Shown: positions 1-7,500 of the stretch, piece by piece
How the letters are laid out: every line of letters starts with the position of its first letter
How positions within the stretch are numbered: the stretch's first letter is position 1
IMG/VR virus record: IMGVR_UViG_3300010354_000425
Span: 1 to 29,251 of that record
Length of the DNA stretch: 29,251 nt
Direction: 5' to 3' (one strand)
DNA from: a virus
Position numbers and translations under genes: made by a program
Notes under the pieces: generated by a model
What the model saw: only the letters and a program-made list of their open reading frames with translations
Database searches by the model: none
What the model was told of the DNA's origin: nothing

Positions 1-636
1 ACGATCATGGATTCTATCCCATAACCCCTTTTGTTTTTTCTCATCAAGAACATCTTCTGGTCTAATTAAGTCAATAAATTCTACAAATTTATTACCAAAC
101 ATATCCTCAATACTTACACTTTCCGAAGTTGTTTTTTTCTCAACTTTTTTAAGTTTAGTGTAATAATCTGGAACTTCATCCAAGTGCTGTAATGCAGTAA
201 TTCTTGCTGCAGTTTTGTTTGAAGTGTGTTCTCCTTCTACTTTAATTCCCATTTCAAGTTGTTTTTTAATTGACTCAAGTGAAACACCATGTTTGTCTGC
301 AATTTCTTTTGGTGACTTATATTTTTTAACTGGACCTTTTGGATCTTTTTCTTCTTTAACAGAGCAATCTTTCATGCCGTGCATTGGGCATTTTTTTCCA
401 GATGGTGTATTATTGCACTTAGGATCATCACATCCACAACCTTCTTCGTCAAGTATTTTTTGAACCAATGATGGTTCATATTCATTTTTCAAAGGCAAAG
501 ACACTGCTGCTGAAGGTCTTAATTTTTTTGCAGCAACCTTTGCTTCATTTTCATTAGGAGATTTTGTCATGCTCCTAATTTTTTCTTGCTTTTGTGCATC
601 TTTATGGGTTGCTTTATTAATATTAAAACTCGTCAT
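1..636 (-). CDS. Partial conserved phage protein: Cys/His cluster plus DUF5661-like domain (3' end outside window)
   Basis: An open frame of 212 codons runs from ATG at 636 to the left edge without a stop, so the gene is cut by the window. It starts 21 nt after the gp16 stop. Residues 67-91 hold a possible metal site with C67, C69, C74, C83, H86 and C91 (CGCD, DPKC, KCPMHG, KDC). Residues about 106-168 read KSPKEIADKHGVS, then MGIKVEGEHTS, then HLDEVPDYYTKL. This E-x-EH ... A-L-x-HL-x-E-x-PDYY pattern is what I know from DUF5661, a phage and bacterial family without an assigned function. The last visible residues (KKQKGLWDRIHDR) resemble a KGLW-x-x-IH motif seen in other marine phage ORFs; this is from memory. 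It is not gp17, although gp17 follows gp16 in T4. No function is assigned; real gene with high confidence, domain call moderate. Confidence 0.8.
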   Translation of the reverse strand, partial: MTSFNINKATHKDAQKQEKIRSMTKSPNENEAKVAAKKLRPSAAVSLPLKNEYEPSLVQKILDEEGCGCDDPKCNNTPSGKKCPMHGMKDCSVKEEKDPKGPVKKYKSPKEIADKHGVSLESIKKQLEMGIKVEGEHTSNKTAARITALQHLDEVPDYYTKLKKVEKKTTSESVSIEDMFGNKFVEFIDLIRPEDVLDEKKQKGLWDRIHDR

Positions 637-657
637 CTTTTTGGACAAACCTTTTTT

Positions 658-1089
658 CTATTTATCTGGAAGATCATTTCCCTTTTGTTTTTTTAAAAAT
701 TTAGATAATTCATCTGTAGATCCAAAAAAGACAGCGTTATTTGTAACATTAGTTGTACTTCCTCTTTTAGAGTTAGTATCATCAAGATCTTTTAATTTTT
801 TTTGAAGATCTAGTAATTTATCTGTTGCATCAGCAACATTTTTAATTAATTGTCCGACAACTTCATATGCTCTTGGTTGACCACCATCAATTGCTAGCTC
901 TAGAGCACTATCCAATGCTTCTTGCCCTTTTTCTATAATTGAATACAAATTACCTCTTGTATACTCGTAGTCTTTAGTTACATCAAAATCATCACTTTTA
1001 ATATCTTTAGATACCTCAGAATTTTCTTTTTTTACTATTGATGATTCAACATCAAATGCATTACTTAAATCCTCAAATTTATCTTTCAT
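658..1089 (-). CDS. 16: Terminase small subunit (gp16)
   Basis: The small terminase recognises or regulates viral DNA and stimulates the large subunit during packaging. The chosen product is 143 aa (T4 gp16 is 164 aa). Family-like features are an acidic N-terminus (MKDKFEDLSNAFDVES), a central helical region with DYEYTRGNLYSIIEKGQEAL and GQPRAYEVVGQLIKNVAD, and a coiled-coil-like DATDKLLDLQKKLKDLDD. The C-terminal tail is basic (FLKKQKG). The frame stays open upstream to a TTG at 1125 (12 more codons), but that would overlap gp15 by 32 nt. The ATG at 1089 lies 4 nt after the gp15 stop and gives the usual cyanophage-type N-terminus, so I choose it; ATG at 1116 is a second alternative. No clear Shine-Dalgarno is seen, so translation is probably coupled to gp15. 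Confidence 0.88.
   Translation of the reverse strand: MKDKFEDLSNAFDVESSIVKKENSEVSKDIKSDDFDVTKDYEYTRGNLYSIIEKGQEALDSALELAIDGGQPRAYEVVGQLIKNVADATDKLLDLQKKLKDLDDTNSKRGSTTNVTNNAVFFGSTDELSKFLKKQKGNDLPDK
659..666 (-). promoter_or_regulatory. Weak candidate late promoter (GATAAATA) before the DUF5661-like gene
   Basis: The minus strand reads GATAAATA at the end of the gp16 gene, 7 of 8 matches to the T4 late element TATAAATA. It lies 22 nt before the ATG at 636, the same spacing as the perfect element before gp25. The sequence overlaps the last codons and stop of gp16 (Asp-Lys-TAG), so part of the match is coding and may be chance in such AT-rich DNA. Confidence 0.25.
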
Positions 1090-1093
1090 AGGT

Positions 1094-2083
1094 TTAACCA
1101 CTAAATCCAAAATCATCTCCAGCAATAATTAGATTATTATCCGCTGAGGATATTAAGTAAACACCACTTCCACCAACATGCTCAACATTATCTGTTTTGT
1201 AAGCACCTCTAGTCACAGTTAAAGTATTTCCATCCTTTGATTTTACATAGATTGTTTCATCATCAATTGTAATATATGATTTTTCTGGAATATTATTGGC
1301 ATCATTAACTTCTAATATTGACAATGAATCATTAAGGTCAACTGCTAAGTTAGTAACTAAATTGCCAGCATAACTCTTAGTGGCAACAGGTTCTTTGTAA
1401 ATTAGTCCTCTAGATGCTGCAGTACTGTATTCGCCACCAGCAAGACCAATAGAAACCTTTTTGATAATATCTTTTGAAGAATCTGGAACTGGTCCAAACA
1501 AGTAAGTTTTGGCTACAAATTTTAAAGTATAAAGTAAAACTCTTCTTGAATTATAATCGCCATCATAATTATCTTGAAATGATACATTTTCTAGAGTTAT
1601 GGGGATATCTCTCTTTTCCCCTATGGACTCTACAAGGTCAATTGATAATGTATAATTTGGTTGAAAATATGGAAGGATTTGTTCAATAATTTGAAGAGCA
1701 TCATCATTTAGAAGAGTCATTATGGATAATTCAAAATCCATATTGTAAGGAACTGGAAAATACATTTTACGTATTTCCTTTCCATCAGATTTTAAACTAG
1801 TTGTAAATGCTTGAGTTGCTGCTAACTTTCTGGTATTATCATAAGAAATTCCAGTAAACTCAAATGACATTCGTGGCAAACTAATTTGAACAGGTTTATT
1901 TAAATCTGGTTCTTGTTCAATTCTTGCTAAGAATTTTTGTGTTGGACCATATGCTAAAGGAACTTGTATAGATTCTGATGGATCATTTCCAGATCCATCT
2001 CTTTTTATTGTAATTCCATTAAATAAAGTTCCAAATGCAATAACAGTCTTTCTAAAGACTTGGTGATAAAAATGATCAAACAT
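1094..2083 (-). CDS. 15: Tail sheath stabiliser / tail terminator gp15, with C-terminal extension
   Basis: gp15 caps the finished tail tube and sheath and joins the tail to the neck. The 329-aa product (T4 gp15 is 272 aa) has the family N-terminus FDHFYHQVFRKTVIAFGTLF and a KMYFPVPYNMDFELSI segment. Further conserved-looking segments are QIIEQILPYFQPNYTL and the RRVLLYTLKFVAKTYLFGP block, followed by IIKKVSIGL. Residues about 242-312 go beyond the T4 architecture: they form a small beta module (ITIDDETIYVKS, then TLTVTRGAY) that recurs in the 3906-aa and 2550-aa proteins. The ATG at 2083 is preceded by AAAGGAG 10 nt upstream, which overlaps the gp14 stop, so gp14 and gp15 are closely coupled. 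Order gp13-gp14-gp15-gp16 supports the call. Confidence 0.92.
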   Translation of the reverse strand: MFDHFYHQVFRKTVIAFGTLFNGITIKRDGSGNDPSESIQVPLAYGPTQKFLARIEQEPDLNKPVQISLPRMSFEFTGISYDNTRKLAATQAFTTSLKSDGKEIRKMYFPVPYNMDFELSIMTLLNDDALQIIEQILPYFQPNYTLSIDLVESIGEKRDIPITLENVSFQDNYDGDYNSRRVLLYTLKFVAKTYLFGPVPDSSKDIIKKVSIGLAGGEYSTAASRGLIYKEPVATKSYAGNLVTNLAVDLNDSLSILEVNDANNIPEKSYITIDDETIYVKSKDGNTLTVTRGAYKTDNVEHVGGSGVYLISSADNNLIIAGDDFGFSG

Positions 2084-2093
2084 TTTTTTAATT

Positions 2094-2100
2094 CTCCTTT
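2094..2100 (-). promoter_or_regulatory. Ribosome binding site of gp15
   Basis: AAAGGAG lies 10 nt before the gp15 ATG and shares bases with the gp14 stop codon (TAAAGGAG). It is one of only two strong Shine-Dalgarno sequences in the window and fixes the gp15 start. Confidence 0.75.
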
Positions 2101-3499
2101 ATGGAATTCCAAATGGATTTGTTTCACTGAAGTCTATAATCTGATCTGCTTCGATTTCAATAGTTTGATTCTGAGCAAATTTATCTTCAGGAATATTATT
2201 CTTATTTAGAATTGTAATTGCATAAGCTGCTCCACTAACTTGACCAATTATTGCCTCACCTTCAATAAAGTCACCTAAAATATTGCCAAGTTTTAGTATT
2301 TTATTTACACCATCCCAAGATTTTACTTTTGCTCTAGAACTACTTGCCGCACCAATTACATTTTCATTATATAAGTATGTTCCATATCCAACTGTTTGTT
2401 GTGGACTTGCAATAATAATTGTTGGAATCCCCTCATAGAATCCACCAGCATCTTCGAGAATAATACCAGTTATAGATCCAGCAGTTGATACAATTGCTTT
2501 ACCAACAGCATCAATTGTAGTACTTCCAATGCCAGGTTTTACAAATGTAACCGTAGGAATGCCAATGTATCCACTTCCACCACTAGTTATTGTAATAATT
2601 CCAACTGCTTTATCAGATATTGATGCAGTGGCGTATGCACCCTTACCACCACCACCAACAAAAGTAACTCTTGGTGGAGTTGTATAACCATATCCAGGAT
2701 TGGTAATATTGACTGCTTGAACTCTTGAGGTATCTGGACTTGTATCACAGAAGTCAACAATTCCCTTAATCATTGATGCTATTCCAACAGCAGTTAATCC
2801 ACCAGAAGGTGCAGATGTAATTGCAACTCTTGGAACCGAGGTATATCCAGATCCTCGTCTAGATACTGCAATTCTTCTTACAGATCCATCTCTAAGACTT
2901 GTAATTGCAGTGGCAGTTGAACCCAATCCAACCATATTAAATGTTTGAATATAACCTTCATTCTCAATATTATTGTCAATTTCAAGAATTCCAGTATCAA
3001 TTTCTTCATCATTATATGCATAAAGTTCACATCTTAATTCATAAACATAATTTTTTTGTAATTGATAAAATGGTTTTTCATGTTCTATGTACTTAATTTC
3101 AAATAGACGATCACCTAAAGGAAAATATATCAAATCTCCTTCTTTTGGTCTACTTGTTAATTTTGTCTTATCTCTTACTTCTATAAATGGTCTAACAGCT
3201 GTTTCATATCTTTCTTGAGATATGATTAAATTTAAGTCATCAACTTCTTGAACTCCAAATTTAGAAAGCAATGTTCCAGCACCACTATATCCATCGTAAG
3301 TATCCACATATGCTTCTATAGGAATAGCATCTCTAAATTCTGATCTAGAAACTTCTTCCATAATAGTTTTTTCATTTATAAAAATTCTTGGGATATAATA
3401 TATCTCTACCCCAAACATTTTTAAATGTTCATTAACTAGATCTTGAATTAAATTCTGTTCTCCAGAAGACCCATGTAAGAAGAATGGATTTAACACCAT
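2099..3499 (-). CDS. 14: Neck protein gp14, enlarged by repeat modules
   Basis: gp14 joins gp13 in the neck that closes the filled head and receives the tail. The product is 466 aa, against 256 aa in T4. Residues 1-175 match the family: NPFFLHGSSGEQNLIQDLVNE, MFGVEIYYIPR, a middle with SRSEFRDAIPIEAYV and FGVQEVDDLNLIISQERYE, then PKEGDLIYFPL and YQLQKNYVYELRCELY. Residues about 195-365 are an insert of four G-x-x-Y repeats (RGSGYTSVP, NPGYGYTTPP, GGSGYIGIP, AGGFYEGIP). Residues 385-432 form an SRAKVKSWDG ... FIEGEAIIGQVSGAA module also found in the DUF4815 protein. The C-terminus (FSETNPFGIP) looks like a family end. The gene starts 4 nt after the gp13 stop, with AGG in a weak SD context. 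The insert makes up most of the extra length compared with T4. Confidence 0.92.
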   Translation of the reverse strand: MVLNPFFLHGSSGEQNLIQDLVNEHLKMFGVEIYYIPRIFINEKTIMEEVSRSEFRDAIPIEAYVDTYDGYSGAGTLLSKFGVQEVDDLNLIISQERYETAVRPFIEVRDKTKLTSRPKEGDLIYFPLGDRLFEIKYIEHEKPFYQLQKNYVYELRCELYAYNDEEIDTGILEIDNNIENEGYIQTFNMVGLGSTATAITSLRDGSVRRIAVSRRGSGYTSVPRVAITSAPSGGLTAVGIASMIKGIVDFCDTSPDTSRVQAVNITNPGYGYTTPPRVTFVGGGGKGAYATASISDKAVGIITITSGGSGYIGIPTVTFVKPGIGSTTIDAVGKAIVSTAGSITGIILEDAGGFYEGIPTIIIASPQQTVGYGTYLYNENVIGAASSSRAKVKSWDGVNKILKLGNILGDFIEGEAIIGQVSGAAYAITILNKNNIPEDKFAQNQTIEIEADQIIDFSETNPFGIP

Positions 3500-3503
3500 G
3501 GTA

Positions 3504-4343
3504 CTAACCTATCATATCTAGAGGTGGTAATTCATAAGTAGATGACATCTTACCAATAATTTCATTTAATTCTTTTTCACCATCATCATAAATTTGTCTT
3601 CCATTTAATTCCACTCCACCTGGTAATTTTACTCCTTGGAATTTAATTAAATTTTGACCCCATTGTTTTTTAATTAAAGCTGTTAAATATGGCTTTAAAA
3701 ATGAATCATTCCAAATTCGTGGAGACTCTGCTGGATCTAAAAGTCTATAACAATCTATAACAATATACTGACCAACACTTAATGATGACCAATCAATATC
3801 TAAGTATAATCTATCTTGTCTTTGATTAAATCTAATTTGTTTTTGGGTTGTTAATAAAAAATCAATATCTTCCAAATATCTTTTAACCATTGAATATGTT
3901 AAAAGTTCTACTGATCCCCAATAATAAATATCATTTAAAAATAGTTGATATTTAATACTAAACATTCCACTAGATATAGAGTTAGATCCTTCAAAAGTAA
4001 GAACCTTATTTACACCTATAATATGTGATGGTATTTGAATATAATTGCTAGATTCAAAATATGTAAATGTTGTTGCTGTCCCGACAATATTTGCTGTTGC
4101 TGAAGTTGTAGCAACGCCCACACCACCAGGCTTCGCTCTTCCTCTATCAATATCCGCTTGAGTTACTTGATATTTTAAATAAGTTTGTGTAACACCATCA
4201 AAATGACGCTCATTAAAAAGTTGTAATGCATCATCAACAAGATCTTCAATTTGTTCATCAGCAACATTTATTTCAAGAACTGGATAACCAAGTTTTCTTT
4301 TACAATAATCTATTAATTGTTGTCTGGATGCTGGTTGCGCCAT
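3504..4343 (-). CDS. 13: Neck protein gp13
   Basis: gp13 is the head-completion protein that binds the portal after packaging and then gp14. The 279-aa product (T4 gp13 is 309 aa) has the hallmark N-terminus RQQLIDYCKRKLGYPVLEINV, then IEDLVDDALQLFNERHFDG with TYLKYQVT. Later segments are YIQIPSHIIGVNKVL, a YLEDIDFLLTTQKQIRFN stretch, LYLDIDW and a final IYDDGEKELNEI. Residues 70-95 (KPGGVGVATTSATANIVGTA) are a glycine/threonine-rich insertion in the same style as the loop sequences of the giant tail proteins nearby. It lies 13 nt downstream of the 84-aa ORF and 4 nt upstream of gp14, as expected in a late neck operon. Confidence 0.93.
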   Translation of the reverse strand: MAQPASRQQLIDYCKRKLGYPVLEINVADEQIEDLVDDALQLFNERHFDGVTQTYLKYQVTQADIDRGRAKPGGVGVATTSATANIVGTATTFTYFESSNYIQIPSHIIGVNKVLTFEGSNSISSGMFSIKYQLFLNDIYYWGSVELLTYSMVKRYLEDIDFLLTTQKQIRFNQRQDRLYLDIDWSSLSVGQYIVIDCYRLLDPAESPRIWNDSFLKPYLTALIKKQWGQNLIKFQGVKLPGGVELNGRQIYDDGEKELNEIIGKMSSTYELPPLDMIG

Positions 4344-4356
4344 TTTTTAGTTACCC

Positions 4357-4596
4357 TTAAAAATTATTATTTTTTAGTAAATCTTGTAATAAAGTTTTAA
4401 TATCACTTATGTCATTTTTTAAAGAGGATAGATCAGATTCAATTTGATCTATCCTTATTTTGTCAAAAGATTTTACTTTTTTTAAAGTTTTATAGGTTTG
4501 ATATCCCCTTTTATCTGTGTTAATAATCGCATTGCTGCGAATATCTCTTACTAAATTGTTGTGACCTTCAACTTTGACGTAAAAATCTTGTTCCAT
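4357..4596 (-). CDS. Small coiled-coil protein, function unknown
   Basis: The 79-aa product starts MEQDFYVKVEGHNNLVRDI. The ATG at 4596 follows the stop of the 2550-aa gene by a single base (TAAAATG), a classic coupling junction. The frame stays open for five more codons (to 4611), but that start would overlap the upstream gene, so I prefer 4596. The N-terminal half has RSNAIINTDKRGYQTYK; residues about 48-77 form a predicted coiled coil with heptad-like I/L spacing (IDQIESDLSSLKNDISDIKT, then LLQDLLKN). I recall similar short ORFs before gp13 in marine T4-like phages, annotated as hypothetical. An oligomerising or chaperone-like role is possible but is only inference. Confidence 0.8.
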   Translation of the reverse strand: MEQDFYVKVEGHNNLVRDIRSNAIINTDKRGYQTYKTLKKVKSFDKIRIDQIESDLSSLKNDISDIKTLLQDLLKNNNF

Positions 4597-4597
4597 T

Positions 4598-7500
4598 TTA
4601 TGCAAGAGCAATAACTCTCAGATCTTTAATTCTTGGAGGATATGCTTGATTAGTTGATGTTCCAATAATTTTAATACTAAAGTATCTAAATTCTGGTAAA
4701 GAATCGATACTAAATTCATAGTCTCTATAAACTAATTTTGTAGAGTCTGACGATAGTACATCAGTTGGTGGAACATTCTTATCTGGTCTTCCATTATTAT
4801 TACTAATATCGATAATATTCCCATTAATATCAAGATTATCATATCCAGGGAATGGATAATATATTGGATCAATATTAGGACTGTTGTCAATTGAGTAAAA
4901 TACTCTAATATCATTATATGTATTTACATATCCAGAAAATAATACTTTAATAGAAGTAGCTGCATTTTCCAATTCAATTGGTTGATTTGCATAGATAAAT
5001 GAAGTTGGATCTTCATTTAAACTTGCTACTCTAGGATCATTTACGTAATCAGAAATCGGACTGTCTACTCTATTGGTAATGAGTACCATTCCAACTCTAT
5101 CAAGATCAATTACTGGTGAAAGTTTTGAATTTGATGTTGATAATGTAAAACTCAATTCCATTGATTTATTTGCAGGGAAATTAGTTGTTTGCGCTAATTC
5201 ATTAACTCTTGATGCAACTATTCTTGGTTCAGGTAAGTATGTATCAGAATCCAAATTAATTGGTGTTGCTTCTGTTTCTGCAAAAGAAATTTCATTTCCA
5301 TCTACACTTGTACCTGTTATTCCTTTTAAAGATGCTTTAATTGAAGTTCCAGGTAATGCCATAGTTTGAACGATGGGATTTACTGCTTCATATTGTATAT
5401 TTTGAGTTGCTTGGATAGCATCTCCACCAGTAGATTTTGATGAATTTATGTATAATTTAGGGAATCCAGCACCAGAATTTCTATCAACACCATTTTCAGA
5501 AGTATTAATTCTAATGTAATAACTATCTAAAGTTATTGGTCTCGTAACAAGAGCATCTTGTAGGTAGTGAGTTGTATTAATTCTTCTCAGAGAGATACCA
5601 TTATTCTCATATTTTTGAACACTAGTTCTACTTGGATAACTATATGATCCACTTCCATCAATTGACCTTGTAATTCCAGTCAATTGTCCATTAGAAACCC
5701 CAGTGTATGAAATAATTTCATTATCTAATAAAGCATATCCAGGATTTGTAGATCCAACTGAAACATTTTCAAAAATCTCAAATCCAGAAGTATTAGCAAT
5801 GCTAATTGGATTTGTATCAGCATTATTATACTCTGCAGTTAAAGTTGTTGGTTTTGTATCACCCTTTACTCTACTAATCTTCACAACATTAGTTAATGAA
5901 TGCATACCATGGTTTTTATGATTAACCTTAATATGCAGTCCATCTTCTGATAAAGATGCTAATTCAAAATCATTTATAACTGAATTTGAACCACTTGAAT
6001 TTAATATTGTAGTTATTCCTGTAGATGGACTTATATACTGTAATGGTTTTGATGCATTTATTTCAAAATCTCCTTGTACATTATCTAATATTAATTGGTT
6101 AGCACCGACAACATTAGATAAAGATAGTTTTAAATTTCTACCTAAAGCATCATTTCCAATTGAGGTTACTGTCAATACATCACCAACTTGATATCCATAT
6201 CCGCCAGATCTAATAGTTGCAGCAAGTGCAACACCATTTACACCATTTGATGGACCAATTGTAATATCAGCAGTAGCATTTTTTCCAGTTCCGCTAAAAG
6301 TATTAAGTGTGACATTATTGAAGGTAAAGGATGATCCATTTGATGGAGTATAACCAATACCAGCATTAACAATTGTCAATGATCCACTTGCAGAACCTCC
6401 AACTCCAACATAATCACCTCTGGCATCAGTATTTTGTTGAATAATAGTATTTCCAAGAACTAACGATGATGTATCAATAATGTTATTGGTAGTAATAATA
6501 ATTTTCTTAGCATCAAATTCCAAAGGATCTTTTACTAATGTTGCTATTTGATTATTACCAACATTTAACTCTGGGTTATAGAAGGAAATTGTCCCAGTAT
6601 CTTCAGTAAACACTGCCGTATATAAATTAAATTTCAAATCTTCATATTGGCTTGGAGTCCAGTTTGAACCATTTTGTGATTTAAACAAAGAACCCAAATA
6701 TGGTTGTGCCGAAACAATAACTTGCCTGGATTCTGGTTGTAATAATGTAGATATATCTGTCTCACCCATTCTAGAAATCCAAACAGTATATTCATTTGAA
6801 TTTGATAAAAGAACCACAGCATGTTCAGTATTTGAATGTAAGTAAACTGGTGACGGGAAAGTAATTTTAGTTGGTTGACTTGCGTCAGAACTTTCAATAA
6901 TATCAGCAGATTCTACAACAGCTTCTCCAAATGGATAGATTTGTTCTGATGGTATACCTTTCTCCATTGGACGAAGTTGAACAGTCACTGGAAGTAAAGG
7001 ATCTTTAGTTCTAAAGAATACTTCTATTGAGGTAATAAATGCTCCACCATCATCCGTAATTGAGAATGACTGTGCCAATGGATCCTTTCCACCCCTCCTT
7101 GGTGGTGGTGGGCTGGGAACTGGCGGCGGCGGCGGTGGTGGTGGTGGTGGCGGCGGTGGCGGTGGAGGAGGAGGAGGTGTTGGTGTTCTTATCCCTGGGA
7201 ATGATGGTGTTGGTGGTGGTGGAGAAGGTGGTGGTGGTGGTGGTGGTGGAGGAGGTGGTGGTAATGGTTGGATAGATTGAGTGGTTGAATTTGTAACAAC
7301 AGTTGTAGATTGAACATCTACAGCAGCTCTAGATTCTGAAGTTGCAACAACATCAAATCTTGGTTTTCTGGTAGATCTAATAGTCTCTTGCATATTATTG
7401 ATCGTACCAGAGGCAAAGTAAGGTTCTTCACCAGAACTAGAAGTTAGTCCTCCTATTAAACTATTTGAAATATTTGAAGTTAATCTAAAAACTTTAGTTC

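Noticed and set aside
215-805. Plus-strand frames of 78-82 codons near the left end
   Set aside because: They lie antisense to the DUF5661-like gene and gp16, whose frames show clear family features; the plus frames have Phe/Ser/Leu-rich, antisense-type composition.
1090-1125. Upstream TTG/ATG starts for gp16
   Set aside because: They would overlap gp15 by about 20-32 nt and add residues (LEMILDLVVKP) that do not fit the family; ATG at 1089 fits spacing and N-terminus.
4732-4914. Minus-strand hydrophobic frame of 60 codons (also 6634-6897)
   Set aside because: Both are shadows in a second frame inside the 2550-aa gene; apparent hydrophobicity stems from AT-rich codons.
7100-7270. Triplet-repeat array considered as CRISPR or a regulatory repeat
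   Set aside because: It has no spacer/repeat structure, and stays in frame as Pro codons inside a long ORF.
7060-7275. Plus-strand frame of 71 codons rich in Val/Glu
   Set aside because: It is the antisense reading of the polyproline tract of the DUF4815 gene; its valine-rich composition follows from the GGN repeats.
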